Assembly (NCBI RefSeq): GCF_001466665.1
Contig: NZ_KQ758903.1
Location: 1,547,684 to 1,611,683 of the forward strand
Direction: 5' to 3'
DNA length: 64,000 bases
Source of the DNA: Dehalogenimonas alkenigignens
GTDB lineage: Bacteria > Chloroflexota > Dehalococcoidia > Dehalococcoidales > Dehalococcoidaceae
Positions 39,716 through 48,424 of the stretch are shown piece by piece (within the stretch, counting starts at the first letter, position 1; the number at the start of each line of letters is the position of its first letter). The position numbers and the translations under genes are program-made. The notes under the pieces are model-generated. The model did no database searches. It was not told the DNA's origin and saw only the letters and a list, made by a program, of their open reading frames with translations.

Positions 39716-40918
39716 ATGACGCGGGTATTAATCGAAACTTTTGGCTGCAAACTGAACCAGGCCGAATCAGAGGACCTGGTGCGGCAGCTTGCGGCTGAAG
39801 GGTTTGAGGTCGTCCTTTCAGCGTCTGAGGCAGAAGTAATGATCTTCAACACATGCGCGGTGACTCATATTGCCGAACGTAAGATCAGGCAAGCGATCCG
39901 GTCGGCAGTTAAGGTCAACCCCGGTCTCGATGTAGTCGTCACCGGCTGCTACGCTGATCGCGATCGCTCAGATCTGGTACATCTGCCAAACGTTACGGCG
40001 GTCATCGGCAATAACTCCAAAAGTGAAATACCAGCTTTGCTCGCCGGCCTTGGCCATTCCCCCGGTAGCATAATCCCCCGTTCGTTTATGCCGATGCGCA
40101 CCAGATCATTCATCAAAATCCAGGACGGTTGTGATCACCGATGCACATATTGTATCGTGCCCTTTGTAAGGCCGGTGAAACACTCAAGGGATCCGGTAAG
40201 TATTATCGCTGCCATTAAGTTACGCCAGGCTGAAGGGACCAAGGAAATTGTCCTGACCGGGACCGAAATCGGAGAGTACCAGAGTGACGGCCTTGGACTC
40301 AAGGAATTATTGGATAGGATCCTCGACGAAACAACTATAGAACGAATCCGCGTTTCATCGCTGCAGCCCCAGGAACTGACGCCTTCACTCATCGGTTTAT
40401 GGGCTGATGAAAGATTGTGTCCCCATTTTCATCTATCGCTCCAAAGCGGTTCAGATTCAGTACTGGGTAGAATGAGACGGCGGTATTCGACTGATATGTA
40501 CCGAAAAGCGGTCGAACTGGTGCGGAGTGTCGTGCCGGATGCAGGTATTTCAACAGATATCATCGCAGGATTCCCCGGCGAAACCGACGCGGAATTTGAT
40601 AATTCCGCAGCCTTTATCGAGGCCATGAATTTTTCCCGTTTGCACGTATTTCCTTTCTCGCCGCGGCCGGGTACCCAGGCTGCCGAAATGCCGCACATGG
40701 TTGAGGCCAAGTTAGTACAGCGGCGGGTAGAAAAGCTTCTTTCCATCGGTCAAGAATGCCTAAATACGTTTGAAAAACAATTAATTGGAACGAAGCAGAA
40801 AATTCTGGTCGAAGGCAAATCAGGTAATAAATGGGTGGGATTCACGGGAAACTATATTCGAGCTAAAATATCTGGTAATCAGAACCTTTCTAATCAGGTT
40901 GTCGAAGTGGTTCTTTAG
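39716..40918 (+). CDS. mtaB: tRNA t6A37 methylthiotransferase MtaB
   Basis: 400 residues. The N-terminal UPF0004 domain begins ETFGCKLNQAESE, with Cys residues in FNTCAVT and TGCYAD that bind a [4Fe-4S] cluster. The radical SAM motif CDHRCTYC (about 139-146) binds a second. The C-terminus (about 345-400) is a TRAM-like RNA-binding region. It adds a methylthio group to threonylcarbamoyl-adenosine 37 of tRNAs that read ANN codons. The KLNQAES start of the Cys segment is typical of MtaB rather than MiaB. Followed by a strong terminator. Confidence 0.92.
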   Translation: MTRVLIETFGCKLNQAESEDLVRQLAAEGFEVVLSASEAEVMIFNTCAVTHIAERKIRQAIRSAVKVNPGLDVVVTGCYADRDRSDLVHLPNVTAVIGNNSKSEIPALLAGLGHSPGSIIPRSFMPMRTRSFIKIQDGCDHRCTYCIVPFVRPVKHSRDPVSIIAAIKLRQAEGTKEIVLTGTEIGEYQSDGLGLKELLDRILDETTIERIRVSSLQPQELTPSLIGLWADERLCPHFHLSLQSGSDSVLGRMRRRYSTDMYRKAVELVRSVVPDAGISTDIIAGFPGETDAEFDNSAAFIEAMNFSRLHVFPFSPRPGTQAAEMPHMVEAKLVQRRVEKLLSIGQECLNTFEKQLIGTKQKILVEGKSGNKWVGFTGNYIRAKISGNQNLSNQVVEVVL

Positions 40919-40925
40919 CCGTAAT

Positions 40926-40966
40926 AAAACTCAAGCGCCTCCATACGGAGGCGCTTGAGTTTTTTC
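40926..40966 (+). terminator. Intrinsic terminator of mtaB
   Basis: AAAACTCAAGCGCCTCC pairs perfectly with GGAGGCGCTTGAGTTTT around the 4-base loop ATAC, followed by T residues. The same hairpin can end the convergent zinc-protein gene at 40980. Confidence 0.85.
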
Positions 40967-40979
40967 AATTCACTTCAGA

Positions 40980-41297
40980 CTACCGGGTGGGCGGTCTGAC
41001 CTTGCGGAAACAATCGCTGCAATAAACAGGCTTGTCGCCGCGGGGTTGGAACGGAACCTGGGTGTTCTGACCGCAAGCAGCGCAGACAGCCGGGTACATC
41101 TGTGCCCGCTGGCCGCCGCCAAAACCACCGCCCATGCTTGACGAGCCACCGCGCTCGACTTTGCGAGCGGAGCGGCAAGGCGCGCAGCGCTTGGGTTCAT
41201 TGGTGTAACCCTTGGACCGGAAAAATTCCTGGTCCTCAGCGCTGAAGGTGAAGGTGGTTCCGCAATCGGAACACTGGATTTGCTTGTCCTGAGCCAT
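40980..41297 (-). CDS. CxxC-x17-CxxC zinc-binding protein
   Basis: 105 residues with Cys pairs at CSDC (9-12) and CAPC (38-41), then CAAC (72-75) and CSDC (93-96). The two halves, separated by a Gly-rich linker (GGGFGGGQRA), are each a small zinc module. The N-terminal unit (IQCSDCGTTFTFSAEDQEFFRSKGYTNEPKRC) is common in Chloroflexi and other anaerobes. The function is unknown; RNA binding has been suggested for similar ribbons. GAGGAGG stands a few bases ahead of the ATG. Confidence 0.88.
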   Translation of the reverse strand: MAQDKQIQCSDCGTTFTFSAEDQEFFRSKGYTNEPKRCAPCRSARKVERGGSSSMGGGFGGGQRAQMYPAVCAACGQNTQVPFQPRGDKPVYCSDCFRKVRPPTR

Positions 41298-41495
41298 CGA
41301 ATGACCTCCTCTCTAAAAACTCGTTGTGAGAGTTGCGGTCACTATACGTAGGCTCTTGGGCGCGGTACTAATGACACGAACTGACAACTATTATGTAGCA
41401 TATATCAGGCAGGAACAGTTGTCAAGAATGTTCCAAATTGGTTCAAAGTAGGTACCTGCCCGAATCGGTTTACTAAAACCATCTCTCGATAAGAC

Positions 41496-41527
41496 AAGGG
41501 AACGGTTCGTTTCAGATCCGTTCCCTT
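41496..41527 (-). terminator. Hairpin after the SDR gene
   Basis: AAGGGAACGG (41496-41505) pairs with CCGTTCCCTT (41518-41527), 10 perfect bases. On the reverse strand it is followed by GTCTTATCG, a weak tail. Confidence 0.55.
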
Positions 41528-41554
41528 GTGCTGAGCCGGTTGTTTCCAGGTTAT

Positions 41555-42349
41555 CTACCCGACCAGATACCCGCCATCCGCGACAATGGTGGTGCCCGTG
41601 ATATAGTCCGCCGCTTCAGATGCCAGGAAGAGAGCAACCCGGCCGATATCATCCGGTTCGCCCTGGCGGCCGAGGGGAATCGTTGCGATGAACGCCTTGG
41701 TCAAAGCTTCAATCTGTTCCTTGCTGATCCCGGTAAGGCCGCTTGCCGCGCCGGGGGTGGCGATAGCGCCTGGGGCGATCGCATTAACGTTGATATGTTT
41801 TGGCGCCAAGTCTTTTGCGATGGCTTTCGTCATCATTACCACTCCGCCCTTTGAGGCATCATATGAAATTAGGTTGCCGGTTGGATGGAAACCATCAACA
41901 GAGGCTATATTGATGATCTTGCCGCCGTGGCCTTTCTCGACCATGGCCTTGGTCGCCGCCTGGGTAAAAAACATCACGCCCTTTAAGTTTACGTTCAGGG
42001 TCTTATCCCATATCCGTTCGGACATCTCCAGTGTCGAAGCAAAGGGATAAATCCCGGCGTTGTTAACCAGAATATGAAGGTCTCCGAATGCCGCCAGCGC
42101 CAGTTGGACTGTTTTTTCCGCATCGGACACCTGGCTGGTATCGGCTTGGGCTTCCTTAACTTTGTACCCTTTAGCCCTCATTTCGGCAACAGTCTGCATA
42201 GCTGCATCTAAATTAAGATCCGCAATAACCACGCTGGCGCCCGCTTCCGCCAGGCGTAAGGCGATGCCTTTACCGATTCCCATGGCGCCGCCGGTAACGA
42301 TAGCTACTTTCCCGGAAAGGTCAAACAGTTCTCCGATGGTTTTAGTCAC
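41555..42349 (-). CDS. Short-chain dehydrogenase/reductase (classical SDR)
   Basis: 264 residues. The cofactor motif TGGAMGIGKGIALRLAEAG (about 19-37) is followed by an acidic end of beta-2 (VIADLN), which favours NAD(H). NNAGIYP, then the catalytic Ser (NIASVDG) and the YDASK pair (about 163-167) are all present. The closest types are 3-oxoacyl-ACP reductases and glucose 1-dehydrogenases; the substrate cannot be decided. GTG 42349 follows AAGGAGGG by 5-6 bases. It is divergent from the peptide transporter genes. Confidence 0.9.
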   Translation of the reverse strand: MTKTIGELFDLSGKVAIVTGGAMGIGKGIALRLAEAGASVVIADLNLDAAMQTVAEMRAKGYKVKEAQADTSQVSDAEKTVQLALAAFGDLHILVNNAGIYPFASTLEMSERIWDKTLNVNLKGVMFFTQAATKAMVEKGHGGKIINIASVDGFHPTGNLISYDASKGGVVMMTKAIAKDLAPKHINVNAIAPGAIATPGAASGLTGISKEQIEALTKAFIATIPLGRQGEPDDIGRVALFLASEAADYITGTTIVADGGYLVG

Positions 42350-42546
42350 TTTTCCCTCCTTTTTAGCGCGGCATTAGATCAACGTGTCAGGACTAATACT
42401 ACCATACCTTTTTGCATAATGACATGGCTAAAAGTCCGAATATTTTCATAGAAATCGACAAGTTATCGTACTATTATTCAAAGTCAGCACTCATATCTGC
42501 CAAATTAATTCACTTCATGATTCGACTCTCAACCGTGACCTTGATT

Positions 42547-42575
42547 TTGTAACCTCTTCATCGAAATAGTACAAT
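42547..42575 (+). promoter_or_regulatory. Promoter of the ABC peptide transporter operon
   Basis: TTGTAA (42547-42552), 17 bases, TACAAT (42570-42575). The GTG start lies only 10 bases further and has no ribosome binding site, so the message is nearly leaderless. Confidence 0.6.
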
Positions 42576-42585
42576 CCCAATCGCC

Positions 42586-44301
42586 GTGAATAGACCAGTG
42601 CCTGCCGCCATCCACGTTAGATCCTCCCAGCCTGACATCAGCCGCCGCGGTTTTGTAAAGGGACTGGCAGCCATTGCCGCTGTTATCGCCGTCAGCGAAG
42701 GATGCAATGGCCTGAATCCGATTGTCGTTGATGACGATAAAAAGAATATCCTCGTTTTAGCTAACCGCGGCGATCCGCCGGCCCATTTCAGCACGTTGCG
42801 CACCTCGAGCATCTCCCTTCACCATTCTGCCGGAGCTATCTTCGGGCCCGGCAATCTGGTCATGAGAAACCGGGGTAACATGTATTTGGTCGCTCCTTAT
42901 TTAGCCCGACGATGGGTCTCCAGCCCTGACTTCACCGAGTGGACTTTCATCCTACGGCGTGACGTTTTCTGGCATGATGGCACCCAATTCGGGCCGGATG
43001 ATGTAAAATTCTGGTTGGATCTGGCCGCCTTCGGTCTAAAGCAAGGGGATCAAGTCCGGGCACCGGCCTATTACACAGGCGAATTGGCTATTAAGCAGGT
43101 GGAGGTTATCCCGCCGGATCAGGTGAAGATAACCTTGAACGGGCCAAACCGATTCTTCCCTGATGTCCTGGCTGATCCGAGGATCAAGATCGACCATCCG
43201 CGCCACCTGATGGAAAAACAAATTAAAGACGGAGAGATCAACGTCTCACCTTCGGACGTGGGTATGATCGGCTTGGGACCTTTCAAATTTGACAGCTATG
43301 AAAATGGTTCCGTGATCCGTGTCAGGCGGTTCGATCAATACTTCGAGCAAGACTCTTCTGGAACGGCGCTGCCGTACCTCGATGGAATCGACTATATTAT
43401 CACGCCTGACGCCCAATCGATGGATATCGCCTTCCGTACCGGGCGCCTGGATGGCACAGCCAGGGGATTTGGCCACTATTTGACCGAAACACGCCTGAAA
43501 GAATACGTTAAAGATCTGGGAGATAGTGTTGTCTTTCCTTTAATGGAAGGCGGGACCTTCCGGCTGGCGTTTAACGTCCTTAAGTCCGGGCCATGGCAAG
43601 ATGCCAGAGTGAGAAGGGCGATTGCGTTGTGGATCGATAAAAAAGCCGCTGTCCCACTGGTTCTGGATGGTTTTGGCTGGACATCACCGGATGTCAGCCC
43701 CAACAACCCTGTCAAGGACAAAAACTTTGTGATCTGGCCGAGACTGGATTCTCAGGATTTGACAGCCAATCGTTTTGAGGCGCGTCGCTTGCTGAGTGAA
43801 GCGGGATTTTCCGCCGGATTCTCGATGGGGTATCTGTGCCGTGCTGAAAACGGGCTGCCCGGCGGTCAATTCCTCAAGGATCAATTGGCTGGGTTGGGGA
43901 TTGAACTCCGGCTGCAGATCGTCGATGAAGCTGAATGGAACCGCGGCCGGGTTAGCCTGGATTATGATTCCCAATCCGGAGCCCTCTCCGTATTGCCTAT
44001 TCCTGAAGGCACAGAAGGCGTTTACGGCCGTGCCAGTAAAGCCCCTGATGCCTACGCCAAGCATGAAGATTTGGAAATCGACCGTTTCTATCGCGAATTG
44101 AAAGATGCTTCGACCTATGACCGACGTTTAGACGTTTGGACGCAACTCCAGAAGTACCTGTTTGTGGATCAGACTTACGTCATCCCCATCGCCGAAATCA
44201 CCTATATCCAGGCGTTCCGGGATTATGTCAAAGGTCTGGTCATTCCGCCAGAAGACGGCCACACCTTTACGGATTATGCCACGGTCAGCTTGGAGCGGTA
44301 A
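42586..44301 (+). CDS. ABC transporter substrate-binding protein, family 5 (peptide/nickel)
   Basis: 571 residues. The N-terminus has a twin-arginine signal SRRGFVKG (about 19-26) before a hydrophobic helix and a Cys at 40 (VSEGCNG), so it may be exported folded by Tat and possibly lipid-anchored; the lipobox is imperfect. The mature part matches SBP_bac_5: YLVAPYLARRW, WTFILRRDVFWHDGTQFGPDDVKF, and INV/DARVRRAIALWIDKKA. Ligands of this family are oligopeptides, nickel chelates or sugars. It heads an operon with two permeases and one ATPase. Confidence 0.92.
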   Translation: MNRPVPAAIHVRSSQPDISRRGFVKGLAAIAAVIAVSEGCNGLNPIVVDDDKKNILVLANRGDPPAHFSTLRTSSISLHHSAGAIFGPGNLVMRNRGNMYLVAPYLARRWVSSPDFTEWTFILRRDVFWHDGTQFGPDDVKFWLDLAAFGLKQGDQVRAPAYYTGELAIKQVEVIPPDQVKITLNGPNRFFPDVLADPRIKIDHPRHLMEKQIKDGEINVSPSDVGMIGLGPFKFDSYENGSVIRVRRFDQYFEQDSSGTALPYLDGIDYIITPDAQSMDIAFRTGRLDGTARGFGHYLTETRLKEYVKDLGDSVVFPLMEGGTFRLAFNVLKSGPWQDARVRRAIALWIDKKAAVPLVLDGFGWTSPDVSPNNPVKDKNFVIWPRLDSQDLTANRFEARRLLSEAGFSAGFSMGYLCRAENGLPGGQFLKDQLAGLGIELRLQIVDEAEWNRGRVSLDYDSQSGALSVLPIPEGTEGVYGRASKAPDAYAKHEDLEIDRFYRELKDASTYDRRLDVWTQLQKYLFVDQTYVIPIAEITYIQAFRDYVKGLVIPPEDGHTFTDYATVSLER

Positions 44302-44302
44302 G

Positions 44303-45283
44303 GTGGATCGACTCCGGTCCGTTCTCATATCCCCGTGGGTCAGCCGGATAGCTTCCTTTCTTTTTACCTGCCTGATCGCTTCAATCATCATTTTCTTGAT
44401 TTTGAGGCTTCTCCCTGGAGATGTCGCCGATTTGATTGCGGGTGACGTTATTTCCGCCCCGGAATTTAAAGAAGCGGTCAGGTCAGAACTTGGGCTGGAT
44501 CAACCACTGTACGTGCAGTATGGGAACTGGTTGCTCAGTATTATCAGTGGAAATTTCGGAGGGAGTTCCCTTATATCCGGCCAGCCGATCGGGGAACTCC
44601 TGGCTAGACAAATCCCAGTCACCATCCTGCTGGCAACCGGCGTGGTCTTATTATCACTCGTGACCGGACTCCCCTTAGGCATCGCCGCAGCCATGAAAAA
44701 AGACCGGTGGCCGGACACTGTCATCCGCCTTATGGTAGTCCCTGGCCAATCATTGCCTGGATTCTGGTTGGCTATTATTTGCTTGTTAATGCTCGCCGCA
44801 GTTTTCAAATGGTCCCCGCCGCTGGTGTATTCTTTCCCCTGGCAAGATCCGTGGAACCATTTTCAAATGATTATTATTCCTCTGCTCCTGCTAACCTGGG
44901 AGTACGGATCCCATATTGTGAGGGTCACCCGTTCCGGTATTGCAGCCGCGATGCAGGAGGATCAAATTAGAGCCCTCAGAGCAAAAGGACTCACCGAAAG
45001 GCAAATCATTATCCATCACGCTCTCCGGGCGGCCGCGCCCTCGCTGATTGCCACCATGGCGCTCCAATTCGGCGTGCTCCTTGGCGGCGTCATGATCCTG
45101 GAGTCCATATTTGGCCTGCCCGGAGTCGGCCGCGGTTTGATAGGAGCCGCTCTGCAGCGAGATCTCCCTGTGATCCAGACATATGTACTGCTGATTGTGG
45201 CCGTCGTCTTGCTGGTCAATCTGGCGGCTGACCGCCTGCACCGGGCGGCTGACCCGAGACTACCGTCGGGCGCAGGACTATGA
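44303..45283 (+). CDS. ABC transporter permease, DppB/OppB type
   Basis: 326 residues from GTG 44303, which follows GGAG by 8 bases and begins one base after the binding-protein stop. About six membrane helices and the EAA loop (GSHIVRVTRSGIAAAMQEDQIRALRAKGLTERQIIIHHALR, about 208-248) are those of DppB. LPGDVADLIAGD at the N-terminal end is also family-typical. It pairs with the DppC-type permease whose gene overlaps by four bases. Confidence 0.93.
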   Translation: MDRLRSVLISPWVSRIASFLFTCLIASIIIFLILRLLPGDVADLIAGDVISAPEFKEAVRSELGLDQPLYVQYGNWLLSIISGNFGGSSLISGQPIGELLARQIPVTILLATGVVLLSLVTGLPLGIAAAMKKDRWPDTVIRLMVVPGQSLPGFWLAIICLLMLAAVFKWSPPLVYSFPWQDPWNHFQMIIIPLLLLTWEYGSHIVRVTRSGIAAAMQEDQIRALRAKGLTERQIIIHHALRAAAPSLIATMALQFGVLLGGVMILESIFGLPGVGRGLIGAALQRDLPVIQTYVLLIVAVVLLVNLAADRLHRAADPRLPSGAGL

Positions 45284-46089
45284 AGAGGCTGTCTACCGTA
45301 CTGGGCGGGATCATAATTGTTGGGCTCATCGGCACCGCCGTATCAGCCGAATTGCTGCCGATCCGTGATCCCCTGCTCCAGGATGCATCCGCCCGCCTGC
45401 TGCCGCCCGGTGCGGAATATTTTTTCGGCACCGATAATTACGGCCGGGATGTTTTCAGTCGGGTAATCTTCGGGGCGCGATCGGCGCTCTATGTGGCCAT
45501 AGCGTCGGTTTCGCTGGCTACTTTTGCCGGTGTCATCATCGGTGCCGTTACCGGTACCCGAGGCGGAGCGCTGGACGGTTTTACCCAGCGGGTGAACACC
45601 GCCATGCTTGGATTCCCCACCTTGGTTTTAGCTGTAGTTCTTATCACTGTCCTGGGCCCATCACCGAATGGGGTTCTAATTGGCATCGCAGTTGGAGTCT
45701 TCCCTCAGATGGTCAGGCTTTCCCACGCAATCACCGTTTCGGTTAAAACAGAGGAATATGTCCGATTTACCACGTCAATGGGACTGACGCCCTGGCGGAT
45801 CGCGGTAAGACGCATTATGCCCAGAATAGCCTCCCCGGTACTGGCTTACGCTACCGGTTATATCGGTATCGCCCTGATTTTGGAATCAGCGTTAAGTTTT
45901 CTTGGTTTGGGCGTCCCGCCGCCAACTCCAAGTTGGGGCGGTATGCTTCTGGAAGGCCGGCTTTATATGGAAGCTGCTCCGTGGCTGGCCGTGGCGCCGG
46001 GGCTGACACTATGCGCCGCGGTTTTTGCTTTTGTTTTCGTGGGCGATTATGTTCGCGACCTGCTCGACCCCAGGAACCGCCGAAGGTAA
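45280..46089 (+). CDS. ABC transporter permease, DppC/OppC type
   Basis: 269 residues with about six helices. FGTDNYGRDVFSRVIFGARSAL (about 49-70) is the DppC N-terminal signature. The EAA loop is EEYVRFTTSMGLTPWRIAVRRIMPR (about 162-186), and SALSFLGLGVPPPTPSWGGML (about 205-225) is typical. ATGA overlap with the upstream permease gene. Confidence 0.93.
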   Translation: MKRLSTVLGGIIIVGLIGTAVSAELLPIRDPLLQDASARLLPPGAEYFFGTDNYGRDVFSRVIFGARSALYVAIASVSLATFAGVIIGAVTGTRGGALDGFTQRVNTAMLGFPTLVLAVVLITVLGPSPNGVLIGIAVGVFPQMVRLSHAITVSVKTEEYVRFTTSMGLTPWRIAVRRIMPRIASPVLAYATGYIGIALILESALSFLGLGVPPPTPSWGGMLLEGRLYMEAAPWLAVAPGLTLCAAVFAFVFVGDYVRDLLDPRNRRR

Positions 46090-46111
46090 AATCCGGTATA
46101 CTGGCATTGAA

Positions 46112-47068
46112 TTGACAGAATTTCTTAGAACTGCCGGCCTGACCGTGCACTACCGTACCCCCGGAGGGATTATCCGGGCCGTCGACGGGGTTTCGTTTGA
46201 AATCAGCCAGCCGGGGCAGGCTTTGGCGCTTATCGGCGAATCCGGATGCGGCAAGTCCAGCGCAGGTTTGGCTTTGCTGCGCCTGTTGCCTGGCAACACA
46301 TCCGAATTCTCTGGATCGATACGTTTCGAGGGCTGCGATTTAACCACATTGAATAATGAGGATTTTCGGCGCAGTTACCGATGGAAAAAGATCGCCTGGG
46401 TGCCGCAAAACACTAAAAGTTCTCTGGATCCGTATTTTAGCATCGAAGCCCAGTTTAAGGAGCTTTTCGAGGCTCACGGCATCCGTAATGCCGCTGAAAA
46501 AATCAGCCGGTTGCTGGCAACCGTTGGTTTGTCCAAAGAGAAATGCGGTTCAATTCCGGACAGGCTGAGCGGCGGTGAAATTCAACGGGCTTGTATCGCC
46601 CTCGCCTTCGCCCTGGAGCCTGCTCTGGTGATTCTGGATGAACCAACATCCGCGCTTGACCCCAGCTTGAAAGGCCAGATAATATCCCTTCTCATTTCGT
46701 TGAAAAAAGAGTTATCCACCTCGTATTTGTTTATCACTCACGACATTGCCCAGGCAGCCGCCGTTTGTGACTATTTCATTGTCCTTTATGCTGGAAAAAT
46801 CGTCGAAAAAGGTACCCGTGAACAAATACTAAAAACCCCGTTGCATCCCTACACCAGGAAACTCCTTGAATGCATAAGCCTGTCTCATCAAGGCGAAGGC
46901 GTAGCTTATATACCCGGCGAACCACCTGACCTGAAGGGGTCTAACTCCGGTTGCTCCTTTGCGCCGCGTTGTGATCAGTCAGAGGCGGCGTGCTTAAAAG
47001 GCGTCCCGGTTTTGGATGAAACGGAGGAGGGGCACTTTGTGGCCTGCCGGCTGGCGCGAAAGATTTGA
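46112..47068 (+). CDS. ABC transporter ATP-binding protein, DppD/OppD type
   Basis: About 318 residues from TTG 46112, just after the DppC-type stop; an open frame continues upstream inside that gene, and the exact start is uncertain. Walker A GESGCGKSS, signature LSGGEIQRA, Walker B LVILDEPTSALD and the switch His (FITHD) are all present. The C-terminal peptide-transporter extension carries the Cys set CSFAPRCDQSEAAC and VAC. Only one ATPase is encoded, where most such systems have a DppD/DppF pair, so this one may act as a homodimer. Confidence 0.9.
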   Translation: MTEFLRTAGLTVHYRTPGGIIRAVDGVSFEISQPGQALALIGESGCGKSSAGLALLRLLPGNTSEFSGSIRFEGCDLTTLNNEDFRRSYRWKKIAWVPQNTKSSLDPYFSIEAQFKELFEAHGIRNAAEKISRLLATVGLSKEKCGSIPDRLSGGEIQRACIALAFALEPALVILDEPTSALDPSLKGQIISLLISLKKELSTSYLFITHDIAQAAAVCDYFIVLYAGKIVEKGTREQILKTPLHPYTRKLLECISLSHQGEGVAYIPGEPPDLKGSNSGCSFAPRCDQSEAACLKGVPVLDETEEGHFVACRLARKI

Positions 47069-47073
47069 ACTGC

Positions 47074-47149
47074 TGGCGCGCCTGGAGGGATTCGAACCCG
47101 CGACCCTCGGTTCCGAAGACCGATGCTCTATCCGCTGAGCTACAGGCGC
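47074..47149 (-). tRNA. tRNA-Arg (anticodon TCG)
   Basis: A 76-base cloverleaf with encoded CCA. The acceptor GCGCCTG pairs perfectly with CAGGCGC. The anticodon stem TCGGT/ACCGA encloses loop CTTCGGA (anticodon TCG). The T-loop is TTCGAAT. One T-stem pair (C50-T64) is a mismatch. The two tRNA genes are on the opposite strand to prfA. Confidence 0.95.
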
Positions 47150-47168
47150 CTGTCGTCGGGAAAAAGTT

Positions 47169-47245
47169 TGGGGTGGGTAGTGGGATTCGAACCCACGGTC
47201 TTCAGGGCCACAACCTGACGCCTTAACCACTCGGCTATACCCACC
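47169..47245 (-). tRNA. tRNA-His (anticodon GTG)
   Basis: A 77-base cloverleaf. The acceptor GTGGGTA pairs with TACCCAC, and the tRNA-His hallmark G(-1) pairs with C73. The anticodon stem TCAGG/CCTGA encloses TTGTGGC (anticodon GTG). CCA is encoded. It is followed on its strand by AAACTTTTT and then the tRNA-Arg gene 19 bases on, so both probably come from one transcript. Confidence 0.95.
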
Positions 47246-47336
47246 GCGCAAAGTATGATTATAGCCAGAATGCCATGCCGATTTCAATTTGCGGCTTGAG
47301 AACTCGCCGTTGGAGATGAGCCGAGCCTGCCTCCCG

Positions 47337-47345
47337 TGATATAAT
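47337..47345 (+). promoter_or_regulatory. Extended -10 promoter of prfA (leaderless)
   Basis: TGATATAAT, a perfect extended -10, ends 8 bases before the ATG at 47354. No ribosome binding site is seen. Confidence 0.55.
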
Positions 47346-47353
47346 CCAAACTT

Positions 47354-48424
47354 ATGCTGGAACAACTTGAGAAAATCGAAAAGCGTTATACCGAGATAGA
47401 AGAGGCAATTGCCACACCCGAAGTCGCCGCCAATATCCCGGAGCTCACCCGTCTTGCCAAGGAGCGCGCCGCTCTGGAAGATATCGTCGGCCTTTACCGG
47501 AGATACCTGCGCACCGTGAAGGCTTTAGAGGACACCGAACACCTTTTAGACACCGAGCGGGACGAGGAGATGTTGGCACTGGCGCGGGAGGAACACCAAA
47601 GCCTCAAAGAGCAGCAGGAGTCCCTCTACGAGGGACTGAAAATCGCCCTGTTGCCTAAGGACCCCAATGCCGGCCGCAACATCATCATGGAAATCCGCGC
47701 CGGTACCGGCGGCGACGAGGCCAAGCTTTTTGCCGCCGATCTTTTCCATATGTACACCCGCTACGCCGAACTCAAGGGCTGGAAGGTAGATGTTATCGAC
47801 CTGTCTGAATCCGCCGCCGGCGTTTTCAAGGAGGTTATCTTTGAGATCGACGGCGAGGAAGTATACAACCGCCTGAAGTTCGAGAGCGGCGTCCACCGTG
47901 TTCAGCGCGTCCCGGTGACTGAGGCCGCCGGACGCATCCATACATCGACAGCGACGGTAGCGGTGCTGCCGGTCGCCGAGGAGGTCGAGGTCGACATCAG
48001 CCCCGACGAGCTGCGGGTCGACATCTTCCATTCCGGCGGGGCGGGTGGCCAGAACGTCAACAAAGTGGCTACCGCGGTGCGCCTGACCCACCTGCCCACT
48101 GGTCTCGTCGTTGTTTGCCAGGACGAGCGTTCCCAGCTTCGGAACCGGCAGAAAGCCATGGACGTGTTGCGGGCACGCCTTCTGGCGATGGAACAGGAGA
48201 AGCAGCAGTCGGAGGTGACCGACGCTCGCCGCTCCCAGATCGGCACCGCCGAGCGCTCGGAGAAGATCCGCACCTACAACTTCCCCCAGGACCGCCTGAC
48301 CGACCACCGCATCGGCCTGTCGGTCCACAACCTGCCGAAACTGCTGCAAGGCTATCTTGATGACGTCATTGACGCTCTGGCTACCGATGAGCAGGCGCGG
48401 TTGCTGCAATCCGCCGGCATATGA
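47354..48424 (+). CDS. prfA: Peptide chain release factor 1
   Basis: 356 residues. Reads UAA and UAG in the ribosomal A site. The peptidyl-tRNA hydrolysis motif GGQ lies in [13 protein letters not shown] (about 227-239). The N-terminal helical domain and [22 protein letters not shown] are typical of RF1. The stop-codon recognition region lies at about 180-200. Its stop overlaps the prmC start by four bases (ATGA), the usual coupling with the enzyme that methylates the GGQ glutamine. Confidence 0.97.
   Translation: MLEQLEKIEKRYTEIEEAIATPEVAANIPELTRLAKERAALEDIVGLYRRYLRTVKALEDTEHLLDTERDEEMLALAREEHQSLKEQQESLYEGLKIALLPKDPNAGRNIIMEIRAGTGGDEAKLFAADLFHMYTRYAELKGWKVDVIDLSESAAGVFKEVIFEIDGEEVYNRLKFESGVHRVQRVPVTEAAGRIHTSTATVAVLPVAEEVEVDISPDELRVDIFHSGGAGGQNVNKVATAVRLTHLPTGLVVVCQDERSQLRNRQKAMDVLRARLLAMEQEKQQSEVTDARRSQIGTAERSEKIRTYNFPQDRLTDHRIGLSVHNLPKLLQGYLDDVIDALATDEQARLLQSAGI

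Noticed and set aside
41298-41554. Additional gene between the zinc protein and the SDR gene
   Set aside because: No frame with a binding site; it holds the reverse promoter region and the SDR terminator hairpin only.
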